From contig CM071600.1 in assembly GCA_036435485.1 (NCBI GenBank), positions 46,745,546 to 46,809,545 of the forward strand: a DNA stretch of 64,000 bases, given 5' to 3'. A model generated the notes under the pieces. That model was not told where the DNA came from. It ran no database searches and worked only from the letters and a program-made list of their open reading frames with translations. The DNA is from Saposhnikovia divaricata. Taxonomy: Eukaryota; Streptophyta; Magnoliopsida; Apiales; Apiaceae. Positions within the stretch are counted from its first letter, which is position 1, and each line of letters begins with the position of its first letter. Shown here in pieces: positions 21,841 through 32,563 of the stretch. The translations under genes and the position numbers were made by a program.

Positions 21841-22225
21841 AAATAGAAACTTTAAATCTAATATTCTTGGTAAATTTTCTTAAAAAAAGGTTGCAAATGA
21901 AATCAATAATTAATAATCCTAAAATACTTTGAAGATCAGATTAATAACTAAGGAGTCATAGGACATCGTGCACATCGTGTAAAAAAGTAGAAGAAACAAT
22001 TTATTTATTTCAAAACCAATTTACTTGGACCGGTTAACGGGTGCATTAATTTCAATACGTATTTTGATACCGTTCTAAAATTTTATTTATACTCTTTATT
22101 GATAAGGGAACACCTTTTAGTGGAATACAATAGTACTACTAAATTTCGGTTATCATTATATAATTAAATTAATTAGCATATTTTTCCAACGCGGCGTGCA
22201 TTAAGGTTTTACTTTCCTCGCGAGT

Positions 22226-22615
22226 ATTTATACAAGATTTATTTTCTTTATTAATTTAATTTTTTGGTTTCACCTAAGTTCGATTCTCTATTACTATATA
22301 ATAAAATAATATTTATTTATAAAAGACTTTCATACTAATTTCAGGTTCAATTCTCTACAATTACATATATAAACTATAATATTAAATTTTGGTTATCACT
22401 ATATAATTTAATTAATTAGTTTCACTCCAAACTCGGGTTCAATTCCTTGCTAGTACATAATTATACAAGATTTATTTTTTTTATTAATTTAACTTCTTTG
22501 GTTTCATCTAGGTTCGATTCTCTATAACTACATAATAAAATAATATTTATTTTTGATAGACTTTCATCTTAATTTCATGTTCAATTCTCTACACCTACAT
22601 ATATAAATTATATTA
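22226..22615. repeat. Direct duplication of about 158 bp, spaced about 230 bp
   Basis: 22,226-22,383 and 22,456-22,615 share TATACAAGATTTATTTT, TTCGATTCTCTA, ATAATAAAATAATATTTATT, AGACTTTCAT and TTCAATTCTCTACA. They lie near the right end of the candidate Helitron. Confidence 0.8.
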
Positions 22616-22663
22616 TTAATTATATTTATTCGTGGTCTGTACTTCGCACCGATTATCGACTAG

Positions 22664-23626
22664 TATTTAAATTAATTGTTTGTCTATCTGTTTAGTTTGG
22701 TTTGATGTCTGTCGGTTCCATCTACGATTGAAAAAGATACTTGAATAATATATGAATCGTTTAAGAACTACTTTTAAAACCTTAAAATGTTAGGTAACTT
22801 GTTTAAGTTAATCGTACTATACGTTTTGTATGATTAACGAGATAGAAACAAATTACCATTCCCCTAAATCAAATTCTGAAATCACAATCGGCCTGGCTCA
22901 AAATTTTAAAATGTAAGAGTAATGTTCTAACAAGATCAAGAGTAAAGTTCTAACAAGATGTTATACTAATCAACTGTCTCATCGGCAATGTGCGAAACAA
23001 TTGATACATGTTTTTTTGAACAAGAGCTCACTCTCGACATTCTGTTTTTCATATAACGCGGCTTTGTATGCATATTTATCATCATCATATCAACCATCTC
23101 GCCGCCGTGTGCACTCACCATGTAAAATACAAAACCTTTGGTTCATATTGGCGATTATCATGTCATTCCATTTATGAACACCGACCAGCAACTTTTTTAA
23201 ACGTGTATCAGATCCATTAAGATTCCTCCCATGCTAGAAAACAAGAACACGCTAGTTGGATAACCAAATCGACAACAAAAGCAAAGAATAAGACTCCCAT
23301 TTCAGGTGTACAAAAAAGTTCATTATTTTTTGTAAAAAGAAAAATATTAATATACTTTGTAAAAGAATAATATAAGATGCAGGGGCGGCCCTAAGAGTTA
23401 TGGGATCTTAGACGAAATCAAATATTTAAATTTTAATATAAAAAATTTTTTTAAAATAAATTATGAAATTATCTCTAAAATGTATCTTAAAATGTGTATC
23501 GTGTGTCGAACACCACTTAAAATATCTAAACAATTGAAAAAAAAATGGAGGAATTATATATCTAATACATATTTGAAAATCTTATATGGAAAGATTTGAA
23601 ATTTTCGACGTTCTTAAGTATCACCG
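22664..23626. other. Intergenic, nothing recognised
   Basis: AT-rich sequence up to the left LTR of TRIM-A, with no convincing coding or repeat structure. Confidence 0.5.
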
Positions 23627-23939
23627 TGTTGGTTTTTTTGATACAAGAGGGAGAAAGATATAATATTGGATGGAAGCTTATTAATTTTATACAAGCTTAT
23701 TAGTTTTATACATTATAATACACTTTATATAGAGTTTACATTAGACAAACTTACATGATTAGTGCCACATGAATAGCCTAATCAATTACAAATATTTCTA
23801 CAATCAATTAACATTAAAACAGAATCAACTAATTAATATTTCAGTTACACTTTTGAATCATAACTCCAACACTCCCTCTTGATTCGAAACTGTAAAACTT
23901 ATTGAAAAATTTCAAACGAGGATATACTTTTCGTCATCA

Positions 23940-24200
23940 CCCAAATATGGAGCACTTCTCTCCACAACCATGGAGCACCTCTCTCCACAAACATGGAGCG
24001 CTTCTCTCCACAAACATGATGCACTTCTTACCATATCAAATTCGTTGATGCACTTCTCATCAACTTCAAATTTAATGGAACACTTCTTTCCATGAACATT
24101 TTTCATGGTGCACTTCTCGCCAATTCCAACTTTATTTTATTTTACACTTTTTATCAATATTAAATAACTAAAATTTTGGAACACTTCTCTCCACGGTGAA
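23940..24200. repeat. Tandem array of about 27-bp units inside TRIM-A
   Basis: GGAGCACTTCTCTCCACAA-like units recur from 23,948, with variants GGAGCACCTCTC, GGAGCGCTTCTC, GATGCACTTCT and GAACACTTCTC, gradually decaying to 24,200. On the minus strand this gives a frame (24,106-23,912) that I take to be a by-product of the array. Confidence 0.75.
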
Positions 24201-24287
24201 ACTTTCACCAACGAATCTAAAATAAAAATTCTTCCATGACCACTTGTGCCATGCTTTCTTTCTCATCATTTTGATACGCTGAAATTC

Positions 24288-24959
24288 GGGTCAAATCCCG
24301 AGCCTTTTTCGAAAATCGGGTCGAGTCCCGGTTCCGAATCCGAAATAAGCCAAAGTAAACTGGCCCAAATACAACCAACTTGGGTAAACCACAAGCCCAC
24401 CACAGGCCCCCAAAAGATCATGATTTGTTGGTGCAATTAGTAGTAGTACTTTTGCTTATATACTGAACTAATGTCCCAAATCTACTCGATGTGGGACTGG
24501 GGTGTTACAAACTCCCCCACTTAAACTCCTGACGTCCTCGTCAGGCCGAACGGATATCCCATAGGTCCAAGATCGTTCCTCTCTAGCCATTGTGGGATAA
24601 TACCGGCTGGCTTCGTGTCCCCACCTCCGGATCTCTGTCCATTGTGGGATAATACCACCAGCTTTCGTGTCCCCACCTCCGGCAACTTGACGAATCAAGC
24701 TTTCGAGAGTCGGCTCTGATATCATATGTGACAACCCGGGTCAAATCCCGAGCCTTTTTCGAAAATCGGGTCGAGTCCCGGTTCCGAATCCGAAATAAGC
24801 CAAAGTAAACTGGCCCAAATACAACCAACTTGGGTAAACCACAAGCCCACCACAGGCCCCCAAAAGATCATGATTTGTTGGTGCAATTAGTAGTAGTACT
24901 TTTGCTTATATACTGAACTAATGTCCCAAATCTACTCGATGTGGGACTGGGGTGTTACA
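24288..24959 (-). mobile_element. TRIM-B, nested TRIM with identical LTRs
   Basis: The right LTR 24,727-24,959 (TGTGACAACCCGGG to GGTGTTACA) and the left copy 24,288-24,509 look identical over some 220 bp, but the left copy lacks its first dozen bases. On the minus strand a tRNA-Met-like primer site (TGATATCAGAGCC, 24,711-24,723) and polypurine tract AAGTGGGGGAG are in place. The LTR has a TATA box (AGTATATAAGC on the minus strand, about 24,905-24,915). The interior is only about 217 bp and contains a GTGGGATAATACC...GTGTCCCCACCTCCGG duplication (24,590-24,682). It is non-coding. Confidence 0.85.
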
Positions 24960-25353
24960 GTTGACCCATCGTTTAAAATCTTGATTTGATTTTGTATCGA
25001 GTTGTCTCCAAAGGTTGCATCTCTCTATCGGAATCAACCCTCCACAAACTTGAACTTCTCATGCGAGAAGTCATGGCTATGCACCACTCACAGATCCCTT
25101 AAGACCATTAAAGCTCTTGATACCATGTTGGTTTTTTAGATACAAGAGGGAGAAAGATATAATATTGAATGGAAGCTTATTAATTTTATACATTATAATA
25201 CTCTTTATGTTAAATTTACAATTAGACAAACTTATATGATTAGTGTCACATGAATAGTTTAATTAATTACAAATATTTCTACAATCAATTAACATTAAAA
25301 GAATCAATTAACTAATATTCAATTACTACAATTTTGAATCATAATTCCAACAC

Positions 25354-25797
25354 AGAGACTCTAGGTATAAGTTTTATTTATTTATAATCAAGACCATCCA
25401 TTCATATGACTGCGAAAAGTCGTTTGAGCTTCGAAGAGTCAAAGTGGGAATTGACACACTGCTGTGTGGCGATTCGATTACAAGGATTATATTATGATGT
25501 ATTTATGTACAACAAATGACATAATTAAATTTGGCATATACAAACTTCTCTTTTACACTTTAAAGCTAACCTTGTCCTCTACTGTCTTTTGTCTTTTAAC
25601 GTTGTCCTTTGTTCTATTTATGTTTCAGAAGAGTAAAATACGTGCAGAATATGACTAGATATACAACTTGGTTTCTTAATTTATTATATATTGATGAAGA
25701 TAAAGAGCATGATCAGAATTCAGAGATATTAGGACCGACAGAGAGAAGTGGATCAAGTGCGGACCAATGCTGAATGCTGATTAGTACAAATATTGTA
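25354..25797. other. Intergenic, nothing recognised
   Basis: AT-rich sequence between TRIM-A and the second MITE. The 64-codon open frame at 25,464-25,658 has no recognisable features. Confidence 0.5.
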
Positions 25798-26118
25798 CTC
25801 CCTCCGTTCCAAAAAGATTGACACACTTTACTTTTTGGGACGTTCCAAAATTAATGAACCTACTATACTTACTATTTTTGTACACTATTTTTCAGTATTA
25901 CACCCACTAACTTTATTACTTTTTTATTAAACAAATACTATAAACACTATTATACCCAATACTTTACTCCCACTATCTCAAATTTATTATTAAATATTCA
26001 TAGGTCCCACCACTTACCCACTTTTCATCTAATTTTACTCATTTTTTAACAAGTCAATTGTAATTTTCTTAATTTTCGTGAAAGTCAAACCAGTTCAAAC
26101 AAAATGGGACGGAGGTAG
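25798..26118. mobile_element. Stowaway-type MITE, 321 bp
   Basis: The left end CTCCCTCCGTTCCAAAAAG pairs with the right end TGGGACGGAGGTAG, and both sides carry TA (25,796-25,797, 26,119-26,120). It lies about 780 bp upstream of the CLE start codon. Confidence 0.92.
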
Positions 26119-26757
26119 TAATTAACTTAATGTTTATGCACAAAAAAGCAAGTCCAATTTTGAGGAAAACAATGATGATCCCTCTTGGATCCCATTCTAT
26201 ATATCAAGCTTGTAATTGCACATATCATGATAGGTCTCCGTGAACATTGTTCGATCCAGATTTATAACATATTAAAATTGTTACTAACAAACTTTATCAC
26301 GTTTAATATCCGTGATGAAAGTAATTTTTTTTATTTATTTTATATGAATAATTGTCTATACATTCAATTTCATCGTTTTTACTTTTTAGAATATAAAATT
26401 TAATGTATATGTTTTATCGTGTTTATTATTTACAGAAAGTATGGTATGCCACAAATTATTACATTTGTTATATATTTGATTCAGGACAAATGTATGATAT
26501 ATCATACCATGTCCTTGTAAAAAATCGCGGAAAGCGGAACTATATTATAAAAGATCACAGTATCTCAACGAATCCTCTATATTTACACCAAAAATTCTAA
26601 TTTAGATGTACCGTGAAAAAAAAAAATTAGGTACCTGTTTTTCTGTTTTTCAATATATACCAACATGAGTATACTTTGACCGGACCCCATACTTGTATAA
26701 TATATGGTCTTTTTACTAGAACAGTAGAACGTTGTTAAGTCCATGCGTATCTCAAGT

Positions 26758-26768
26758 GTATATATAGG
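26758..26768 (+). promoter_or_regulatory. Putative TATA box of the CLE gene
   Basis: GTATATATAGG lies 127 bp before the CLE start codon, a fitting distance for a short 5' UTR. Confidence 0.55.
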
Positions 26769-26894
26769 TGTGTGGGGGAATGTTACTCAATGTGTCACTT
26801 CTATTCATCTTCCCACAAACAGGAAAGACTACATTTTGCACGATCTCTATATAGTTAGTCTACTTATAATTCTCTAACCCTACAGAAACTTTGC

Positions 26895-27143
26895 ATGATG
26901 AGGAGGTCAAGTTGTATTCAAGTTTCATTAACATTGATTTTGTTACTTGTCTTTGCACAAATAAGCACCTCCGCAGGGACCAGCTATCGGGGGACTGAGA
27001 GTATGCAGAAAAATATCGACAGTAGACAAATTTTACGTGAAATGAGAGATGATTTCAAAAGGATCAACTATGACAACAGGAGGGAAATGGCGAGTACTCA
27101 CAGAGAAGCACCCGAGGGGCCTGATCCTCACCATCACTTATAA
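26895..27143 (+). CDS. CLE-family secreted signalling peptide precursor
   Basis: An 82-residue precursor. Residues 1-27 form a signal peptide: Met-Met-Arg-Arg-Ser-Ser, then a hydrophobic core LTLILLLVFAQ and small residues STSA before a likely cut. A variable, charged middle region follows. Residues 70-81, REAPEGPDPHHH, are a CLE motif: R1, P4, G6, P7, D8, P9, H11 and H12 all match the family consensus; position 3 is Ala instead of the usual Val or Ser, and one Leu follows. CLE peptides are cut from the C-terminus, secreted, and bind CLAVATA1/BAM-type receptor kinases to control meristem or vascular cell fate. The gene has a single exon, as is common. The first of two adjacent ATGs was chosen. 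The specific orthologue cannot be told by eye. Confidence 0.9.
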   Translation: MMRRSSCIQVSLTLILLLVFAQISTSAGTSYRGTESMQKNIDSRQILREMRDDFKRINYDNRREMASTHREAPEGPDPHHHL

Positions 27144-27963
27144 ATAACAACTTCTTAATTGCTATATGCACGCATGCATGGCATTGCATGTGAATGTTGG
27201 TTACAGAAATAGCTCTGGGCCACCGGTTATTACGAAGTTGTAGGAAATCGCAAAGCATGGTTAAATTCGTGATTGTTGCTCGAATTATTCTGCGGAAACC
27301 ACAAACCTGCCCCTTGTTTGTATTCTCAGACGGGACTTCTGGCAATATCATAGAGCTAGCCTTTTTGAATTTATGGCTTACAACTTTTACTATTTTTTCT
27401 TCCTTCTTATTATTGTATTACTAATTCTGTTTTAAGTACCAACGAAAGTTTTGAAATCTTTTGGCCTTCGTTATTTATTGTACCGAAACTGTGGTACGTG
27501 CTAAAATACGTTGGCATGAATCACCTTTCTAAAAGATAACAGATTATGCAGGAGCATGACCATGCACGTATTTGGTACTTGGTAGCTCCCGAAATGTATG
27601 CGAAAAAATAATTAATTATGCTCGAGTGGTGAAAATGAAGCCTTATAGAATTCGAAAACAGATTAGGTAAATTAAATTATATGCTCATTATAGGAGATCG
27701 TGTGTTTTAGATGATGGAATATGAACGTAAATGGGCATGCCTTTCAGGTCATACATAGCTAGATAAGTTAAAGAAGAATATCTTTAACCAGATAAACAAA
27801 TCGAATGATTCCTTCAATATGCTTTCTGTTGTTCACCAACCATAGAATGTTAAAATGCTGTACCATACACATCATTTGTCAATTGTCATTCTATGAGATC
27901 CTGGTTGCTGAGTATAACACTGGAGTCTTGACCAATATTTGGATGGACAGTCATCGCTTTATC
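27144..27963. other. CLE 3' flank and intergenic DNA
   Basis: The CLE stop is followed by AATAACAACTTC, perhaps near a polyadenylation signal. Beyond it I see no further gene or repeat until Copia-2. Short frames at 27,194-27,424 and 27,805-28,023 have no recognisable content. Confidence 0.5.
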
Positions 27964-27969
27964 GGTGGG

Positions 27970-28202
27970 TATAGAATTGTGTTTATTACAGTGAAAATGA
28001 AGAAGACAAAGTTGAGAGATTAACTTTCTCATTAAGAAAATAAAGCTATACTTACATAGATGAACAGAACTCAGTTTATATACAAGCTGCCTGACTCTAA
28101 CTAACTCTGGTGCTATCTAACTAACTTGTTCTGTAAAAAGACTAATCTACCCTTACATCTAAATTATATCTGAATTACAAACTATTTCAAAGTAGTCCCA
28201 AT
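27970..28202 (-). repeat. Copia-2 3' LTR
   Basis: From TATAGAATTGTG to GTAGTCCCAAT; it matches 54,370-54,592 apart from small substitutions and an indel. A polypurine run follows on the minus strand (TTTGAGGGAGGGTAT, 28,203-28,217). Confidence 0.88.
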
Positions 28203-28373
28203 ACCCTCCCTCAAATTGGAAGGGGTGAATAAATTCACAACACCCAATTTGGCAAGTAGAAAGGTAGTTTTGGTTGTTGTCAAGGCTTTGGTAAGAATAT
28301 CAGCTGGTTGGTGATGAGTAGATATAAATAATGACCTCAGAAAACCTTGTTTTACTACATCGCGAACAAAATG

Positions 28374-28766
28374 TCAATCAATTTCGATGTGCTTTGTTCG
28401 TTCATGTAAGACAGGATTTTCGGCAATGTGAAGAGCAGAAGTATTGTCACAGAATAAAGGTATAGAAGTAGGTATAGGAATGTGCAGCTCCTGAAGAAGA
28501 TTGTATAACCATTTAGGTTCACAAAGAGCATTTGCCATTGACCTATATTCAGACTCAATGGAAGATCTAGCAACAACATTTTGCTTTTTACACTTCCAGG
28601 ATATAAGTGATTGATCCATCATTACACAGAAACCACTTAATGAGCGTCTAGTCATTGGACAAGTAGACCAATCAGCATCTGTAAAGACTTTGATCTGTAA
28701 TTTGCTGGCGGAGGAAAGATGGAGACCCTGGCCTGGTGAAGATTTTATATACTTGACAACTTTCAA
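28374..28766 (-). pseudogene. Copia-2 RNase H
   Basis: The frame shows the Copia RNase H pattern: FTDADWSTCPMTRRSLSGFC, SLISWKCKKQNVVARSSIES, EYRSMANALCEPKWLYNLL, CDNTSALHIAENPVLHERTK and HIEID. It lies after a frame break from RT near 28,800 and runs to the end of the coding region, about 170 bp before the LTR. Confidence 0.85.
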
Positions 28767-28810
28767 AGCTGCATTCTAGTGAACATCAGTGGGTTGAGAC
28801 ATGAATTGGC

Positions 28811-30550
28811 TTAGAATATGCACAGGATAAGTGAGATCAAGCCAACTAATCTCCTGTATGAGGAACCATCAGCTAAAGGGATACTAGAAGTATTACAGAG
28901 CTGATGTTGTGATTCCATAGAGATAGTACTAGGCTTTGTTGCAAGCAAACCAGTAGATGCCAAAATATTCATGGCATATTTCCTTTGATGCATATATATG
29001 CCCTTATCAGATCTAGTTATCTCAATACCAAGAAACAAGTGCAATGTACCAAGATCCTTTAGTTTAAAATGAGAAGCAATAAAAGCTTTTACCTCATTTA
29101 TATGAGAAACATCAGACCCTGTAAGAATCATATCATCGACATAGAATAGTAAGGCTGTGAATGTAGAAGCAGTCTTGAAAATAAAGAGTGAAGAATCATA
29201 TTTGGATTGACTGAACCCAAAATCTAGTAGTGCTATAGAGAATTTATCAAACCACTCTCTTGGTGCTTGCTTAAGCCCATAGATTGTCTTGATAAGTCGA
29301 CACACAGTTCGTTTTCCAACAATTGAAGATGGAATCGTAACCCCTGGAGGGACAGACATATACACCTCCTCTTTAAGATCACCACGCAGAAATGCGTAAG
29401 TGATATCAAGTTGAGTAAGATGCCATTTATGCACAGCAGCTAAAGAAAGTAAAAGACGAATTGTTATCATTTTAACGACTAGGGTAAAGGTCTGAAAGTA
29501 ATCCAATCCCGTAGTTTGAGTAAAGCGCTTCGTGACTAACTGTGCCTTATATCTATCCAAAGTGACATCTGCATTATACTTAACTTTATATATCCATCTA
29601 CAACCCACCTTTTTCTTGTTCGGAGGTAAATCAACAATTTTCCAAGTATTATTGGCTTCAAGAGCAGCTAATTCCATTTGCATTGCCTTACACCAATTAT
29701 TATCTTTTACAACTTGACTATAAAACATTGGTTCTTGAATAGTGGATAAGTTTAGAATAACCTTCTGATAGGTTGAACTAAAATTAGTAACTGTATCAAC
29801 ATGAGCAAGAGGATATTGAACAGAACTATTTACTTGTTTTATGAATTGAGGTGGCAGGTTGACATAATCTGAAAATTTGGTAGGAACAGTTCTAGTCCTA
29901 ACAGGTCTGGTAACAGATCTGGTAGATGAAACAAGAACTATAGTAGTAGTAGTAGAAGAAGATGGTACATGATCTGATGCATCTGTAACATGGTTTGAGG
30001 TGTCAGATATGGGAGAATGAGGAGAAGTACCCAAATCTAAATTTTTAAAACATTCTAGAGCAGGTGAATTAGAAGGTAAAGACGAGATAGAGATCAAAGA
30101 TGAATCAGTATGACTGTTATGAGCAGTAGGATCAGTATGACTGATATGAGCAATAGAAGAAGAAAGATCATCATAAGGAGCTGTTTCTGAAAAAGGAAAT
30201 AAAGAACTCTGACTTGGAGATGTGATAGAAAATGGAAAAATATTTTCATAAAAACAAACATCTCTAGAGACAAACCTATGTTGAGTGGCAAGATCCATAA
30301 GTTGATAACCTTTTTGACCTAAGGGATAACCTAGAAAAACACATTTGGAAGCTCTGGTTGCAAATTTATCATGAGGAGGAGATTTATTAATTAACAATTC
30401 ATAAGGAGATTTGTTAAGTAACAATGGTGTGGAAGTCCTATTAATGAGATATATTGCAGTAAGAATGCAGTCTCCCCATAAATGAACAGGTAAGTGAGCT
30501 TGAAACTTTAAAGCTCTTGCAACATTAAGAAGATGCCTATGCTTCCTCAC
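28811..30550 (-). pseudogene. Copia-2 integrase C-terminus and reverse transcriptase
   Basis: Begins in the integrase end (RKHRHLLNVARALKFQAHLP, WGDCILTAIYLINR), passes CVFLGYPLGQKGYQLMDL and a Ser/Thr-rich linker, then the RVT_2 domain: WCKAMQMELAALEANNTWKI, GCRWIYKVKYNADVTLDRYK, QLDITYAFLRGDLKEEVYMS, TIYGLKQAPREWFDKF and the catalytic FYVDDMILTGSD. The catalytic aspartates are kept; Phe replaces the common Val or Leu before YVDD. The frame ends by a small deletion or frameshift at LISLILCIF, where LVGxLIYLxxTRPD is expected. Confidence 0.9.
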
Positions 30551-31484
30551 AGCACGGCAATTTTGCTAAGGGGTCTCAACACAACAGTGCTGGTGAACAA
30601 TTCCCAAAGAATCAAATATGGCACTAACCTTTGAATTAAAGAATTTAGTACCATTATCAGATCAAATATGTTTTATAAAGGTATGAAAGTGATTTTTAAC
30701 ATAAGTAGAAAATTTCTGGAGTAGAGTAATGACTTGAGATTTACTTGATAACAAGTATATCCATGTGCATCTAGAGTAATCATTCACAAGTGTTAAAAGT
30801 GAGGTACAAGTATGAAATGTTTTGTACTTGTATGGTCCCCATACATCACAATGAACAATTTGAAAAATTTCAGTAGCTCTACTATTACTAACAGAAAAAG
30901 GAATTCGACTTTGCTTTACAAAATGACAAACATCAAAGGGAAAATCTTCAATATTGTGAAGTTGAGAAGACAAACATTCAACAGTTTTGAAAGTAAAAAT
31001 AGAAGAATGTCCCAATCTGCAATGCCAGAGTTTGTTTAAGGCAGAGTTTACAGTAGAACAAGCATGAGAAACTGAAAGAGAAGTAGAAGGAGTAGGTAAT
31101 TTTGATGATGAAGGTAAGAGGAGTTTGTAAAGATTATCTTGAAGTCTACCAATCCCCTTCACCTTCATCAAGGTATGGTCCTGAATAAACCAGAGTTTGG
31201 ACATAAATTGAACATAATAGGACAGAGTGTGAGTAAGTTTGCTAATAGATATCAAACTGGAATGATGGAATTAACAACACATCATACAAAACTATTTCTG
31301 GAGTAAGATAGATAGTGTCTTCCATCTTAACCTCAGTATGTTCCCCATTTGGCAAACAAATTTTTATAAGAGATGATTGAACATTAGTTAAAAAATCATG
31401 GGAGCAAGTTATATGATTAGTAGCTCCTGAATCTAGAATCCAATCTGCAGTAGAGTGACAGTTAACTAAGCAAACAGAAGACAT
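30551..31484 (-). pseudogene. Copia-2 protease and integrase core
   Basis: The protease starts MSSVCLVNCHSTADWILDSG with an intact DSGAT motif. A frameshift near 31,250 leads to ISKLTHTLSYYVQFM and the integrase finger (HCRLGHSS; the cysteine pair is damaged: FDVCHFVKQS lacks the first Cys). The core shows VHCDVWGPY and VNDYSRCTWIYLL. A TGA after FIKHI (30,660) and a TAG near 30,570 sit where Arg and Gln codons are expected, in keeping with C-to-T decay. Confidence 0.85.
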
Positions 31485-31552
31485 AGTAGATCAAGTACCT
31501 GATTGCGGTACTTCAGTAAGATTTGATGAAATCTGATTCTGATTTAACAAAG

Positions 31553-32558
31553 TTAGAAGTTGCTGATACTGCGTAGAAGATAAGCATTGGCCAATAGAAT
31601 TATTAGCAGTAGCAGAATTACCATTAGCAACAAAATCACCAGTAATAGCTTTAGCATCATTGGTCTGAGAAATCTATGCAACCATTTTATCATTCTGAGA
31701 AGTAGAATTTCTGCCAGACTTCTTAGGGGGAAAACCAGTGAGATGAAAACATCTTTCTCTGGTGTGATTAACATCTTGACAGTAAGAACATTTCAAAGGA
31801 GGTCTACGACCATCAAATTTCTGGTTATCAAATTTCTTAACATCAGGCCTGAAAGAACCAGTTCTATTATTCTTACTCGCATTATAGTTGGCTTTACTAA
31901 GGAACACAGCAGCCTCAATTGCAGGCTGAGCTAAATTCACAAAACTCCTTTGTCTTTCCTCTTGTTGTAGAAGAGCAAGAACATTATTCATTTTAGGAAT
32001 AGGACTCATCATAAGAATTTGACCTCTGATAATAGTATAATGTTCATTCATAACATCATCATGCTGTTAAATTTGCTGTTTAGCTTGACAAGTGCAAGGA
32101 CAAGTACATCTAGGAATACCAGATGCATTAACCAAATCATCCCAAAGTTGTTTAAACTTGGTATAGTAGGTTGTAACAGACAAAGTATCCTGAGTGAGGA
32201 TAGATAAAGCTTTCTTGAGTTCAAAAATCCATGGATTGTTACTTTGAGTGAAATGAACATTCAGATCACACCAAATTTCAGTAGCAGTAGTAATATACAC
32301 CAAACTTGATCGAATATCAGGTACTATAGAATTGAGTAACCATGTGATAATCATATCATTGCAGCGTTGCCAAAGATCAAAGTACGGAGAAGTAATAGCA
32401 GGTATTTTATATTTTCCAGTGACAAAATCTAGTTTGTTTTTGGCTGACAGAGCTAAAGACATTGAGCGTCTCCATTCATTAAAATTTTCACCATTTAATG
32501 CAGTGCTAACAAGAATCTGACCAAGATGATCAGACGGATGAAGATATAGTGGATGACT
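31553..32558 (-). pseudogene. Copia-2 gag, main part
   Basis: A Retrotran_gag_3-type start (HPLYLHPSDHLGQILVSTAL, NGENFNEWRRSMSLALSAKN) is followed by the helical core (WLLNSIVPDIRSSLVYITTA). A frame break near 32,060 leads to RGQILMMSPIPKMNNVLALL and the intact zinc knuckle CSYCQDVNHTRERC. The N-terminal codons lie on the far side of element G at 53,801-53,953. Confidence 0.88.
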
Positions 32559-32563
32559 TGACT

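Larger units (their letters stand above)
20121..22663 (+). mobile_element. Candidate non-autonomous Helitron carrying a foldback insert
   Basis: The left edge A|TCTATACTCTTTATTAAGC and the right edge ...GATTATCGACTAG|T fit the Helitron rule of TC start, CTRR end and insertion between A and T. The 3' hairpin before CTAG (22,634-22,650) is degenerate. The 5'-like motif ATACTCTTTATxxATAAG recurs at 20,220, 20,270 and 22,088, so more than one copy may be merged here. No Rep/helicase gene is present. Confidence 0.45.
23627..25353 (-). mobile_element. TRIM-A, small non-autonomous LTR element with a nested second TRIM
   Basis: Matching LTRs lie at 23,627-23,871 and 25,126-25,353, each bounded by TGTTGG and CCAACA. 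On the minus strand a primer site TGGTATCAAGAGC adjoins the right LTR (25,113-25,125) and the polypurine tract CAAGAGGGAG adjoins the left LTR, so the element reads leftward. Without the nested TRIM-B the interior is only about 570 bp and has no coding region. The LTRs differ by several small indels, so this is an older insertion. No clear target duplication is seen (CACCG left, CAGAG right). Confidence 0.82.

Noticed and set aside
24468..24828. Overlapping minus-strand frames in TRIM-B
   Set aside because: They cross LTR and interior, match no known domain, and TRIMs are non-coding.
24288..24959. TRIM-B as a Cassandra element
   Set aside because: I could not find 5S rRNA-like promoter boxes in the LTR.
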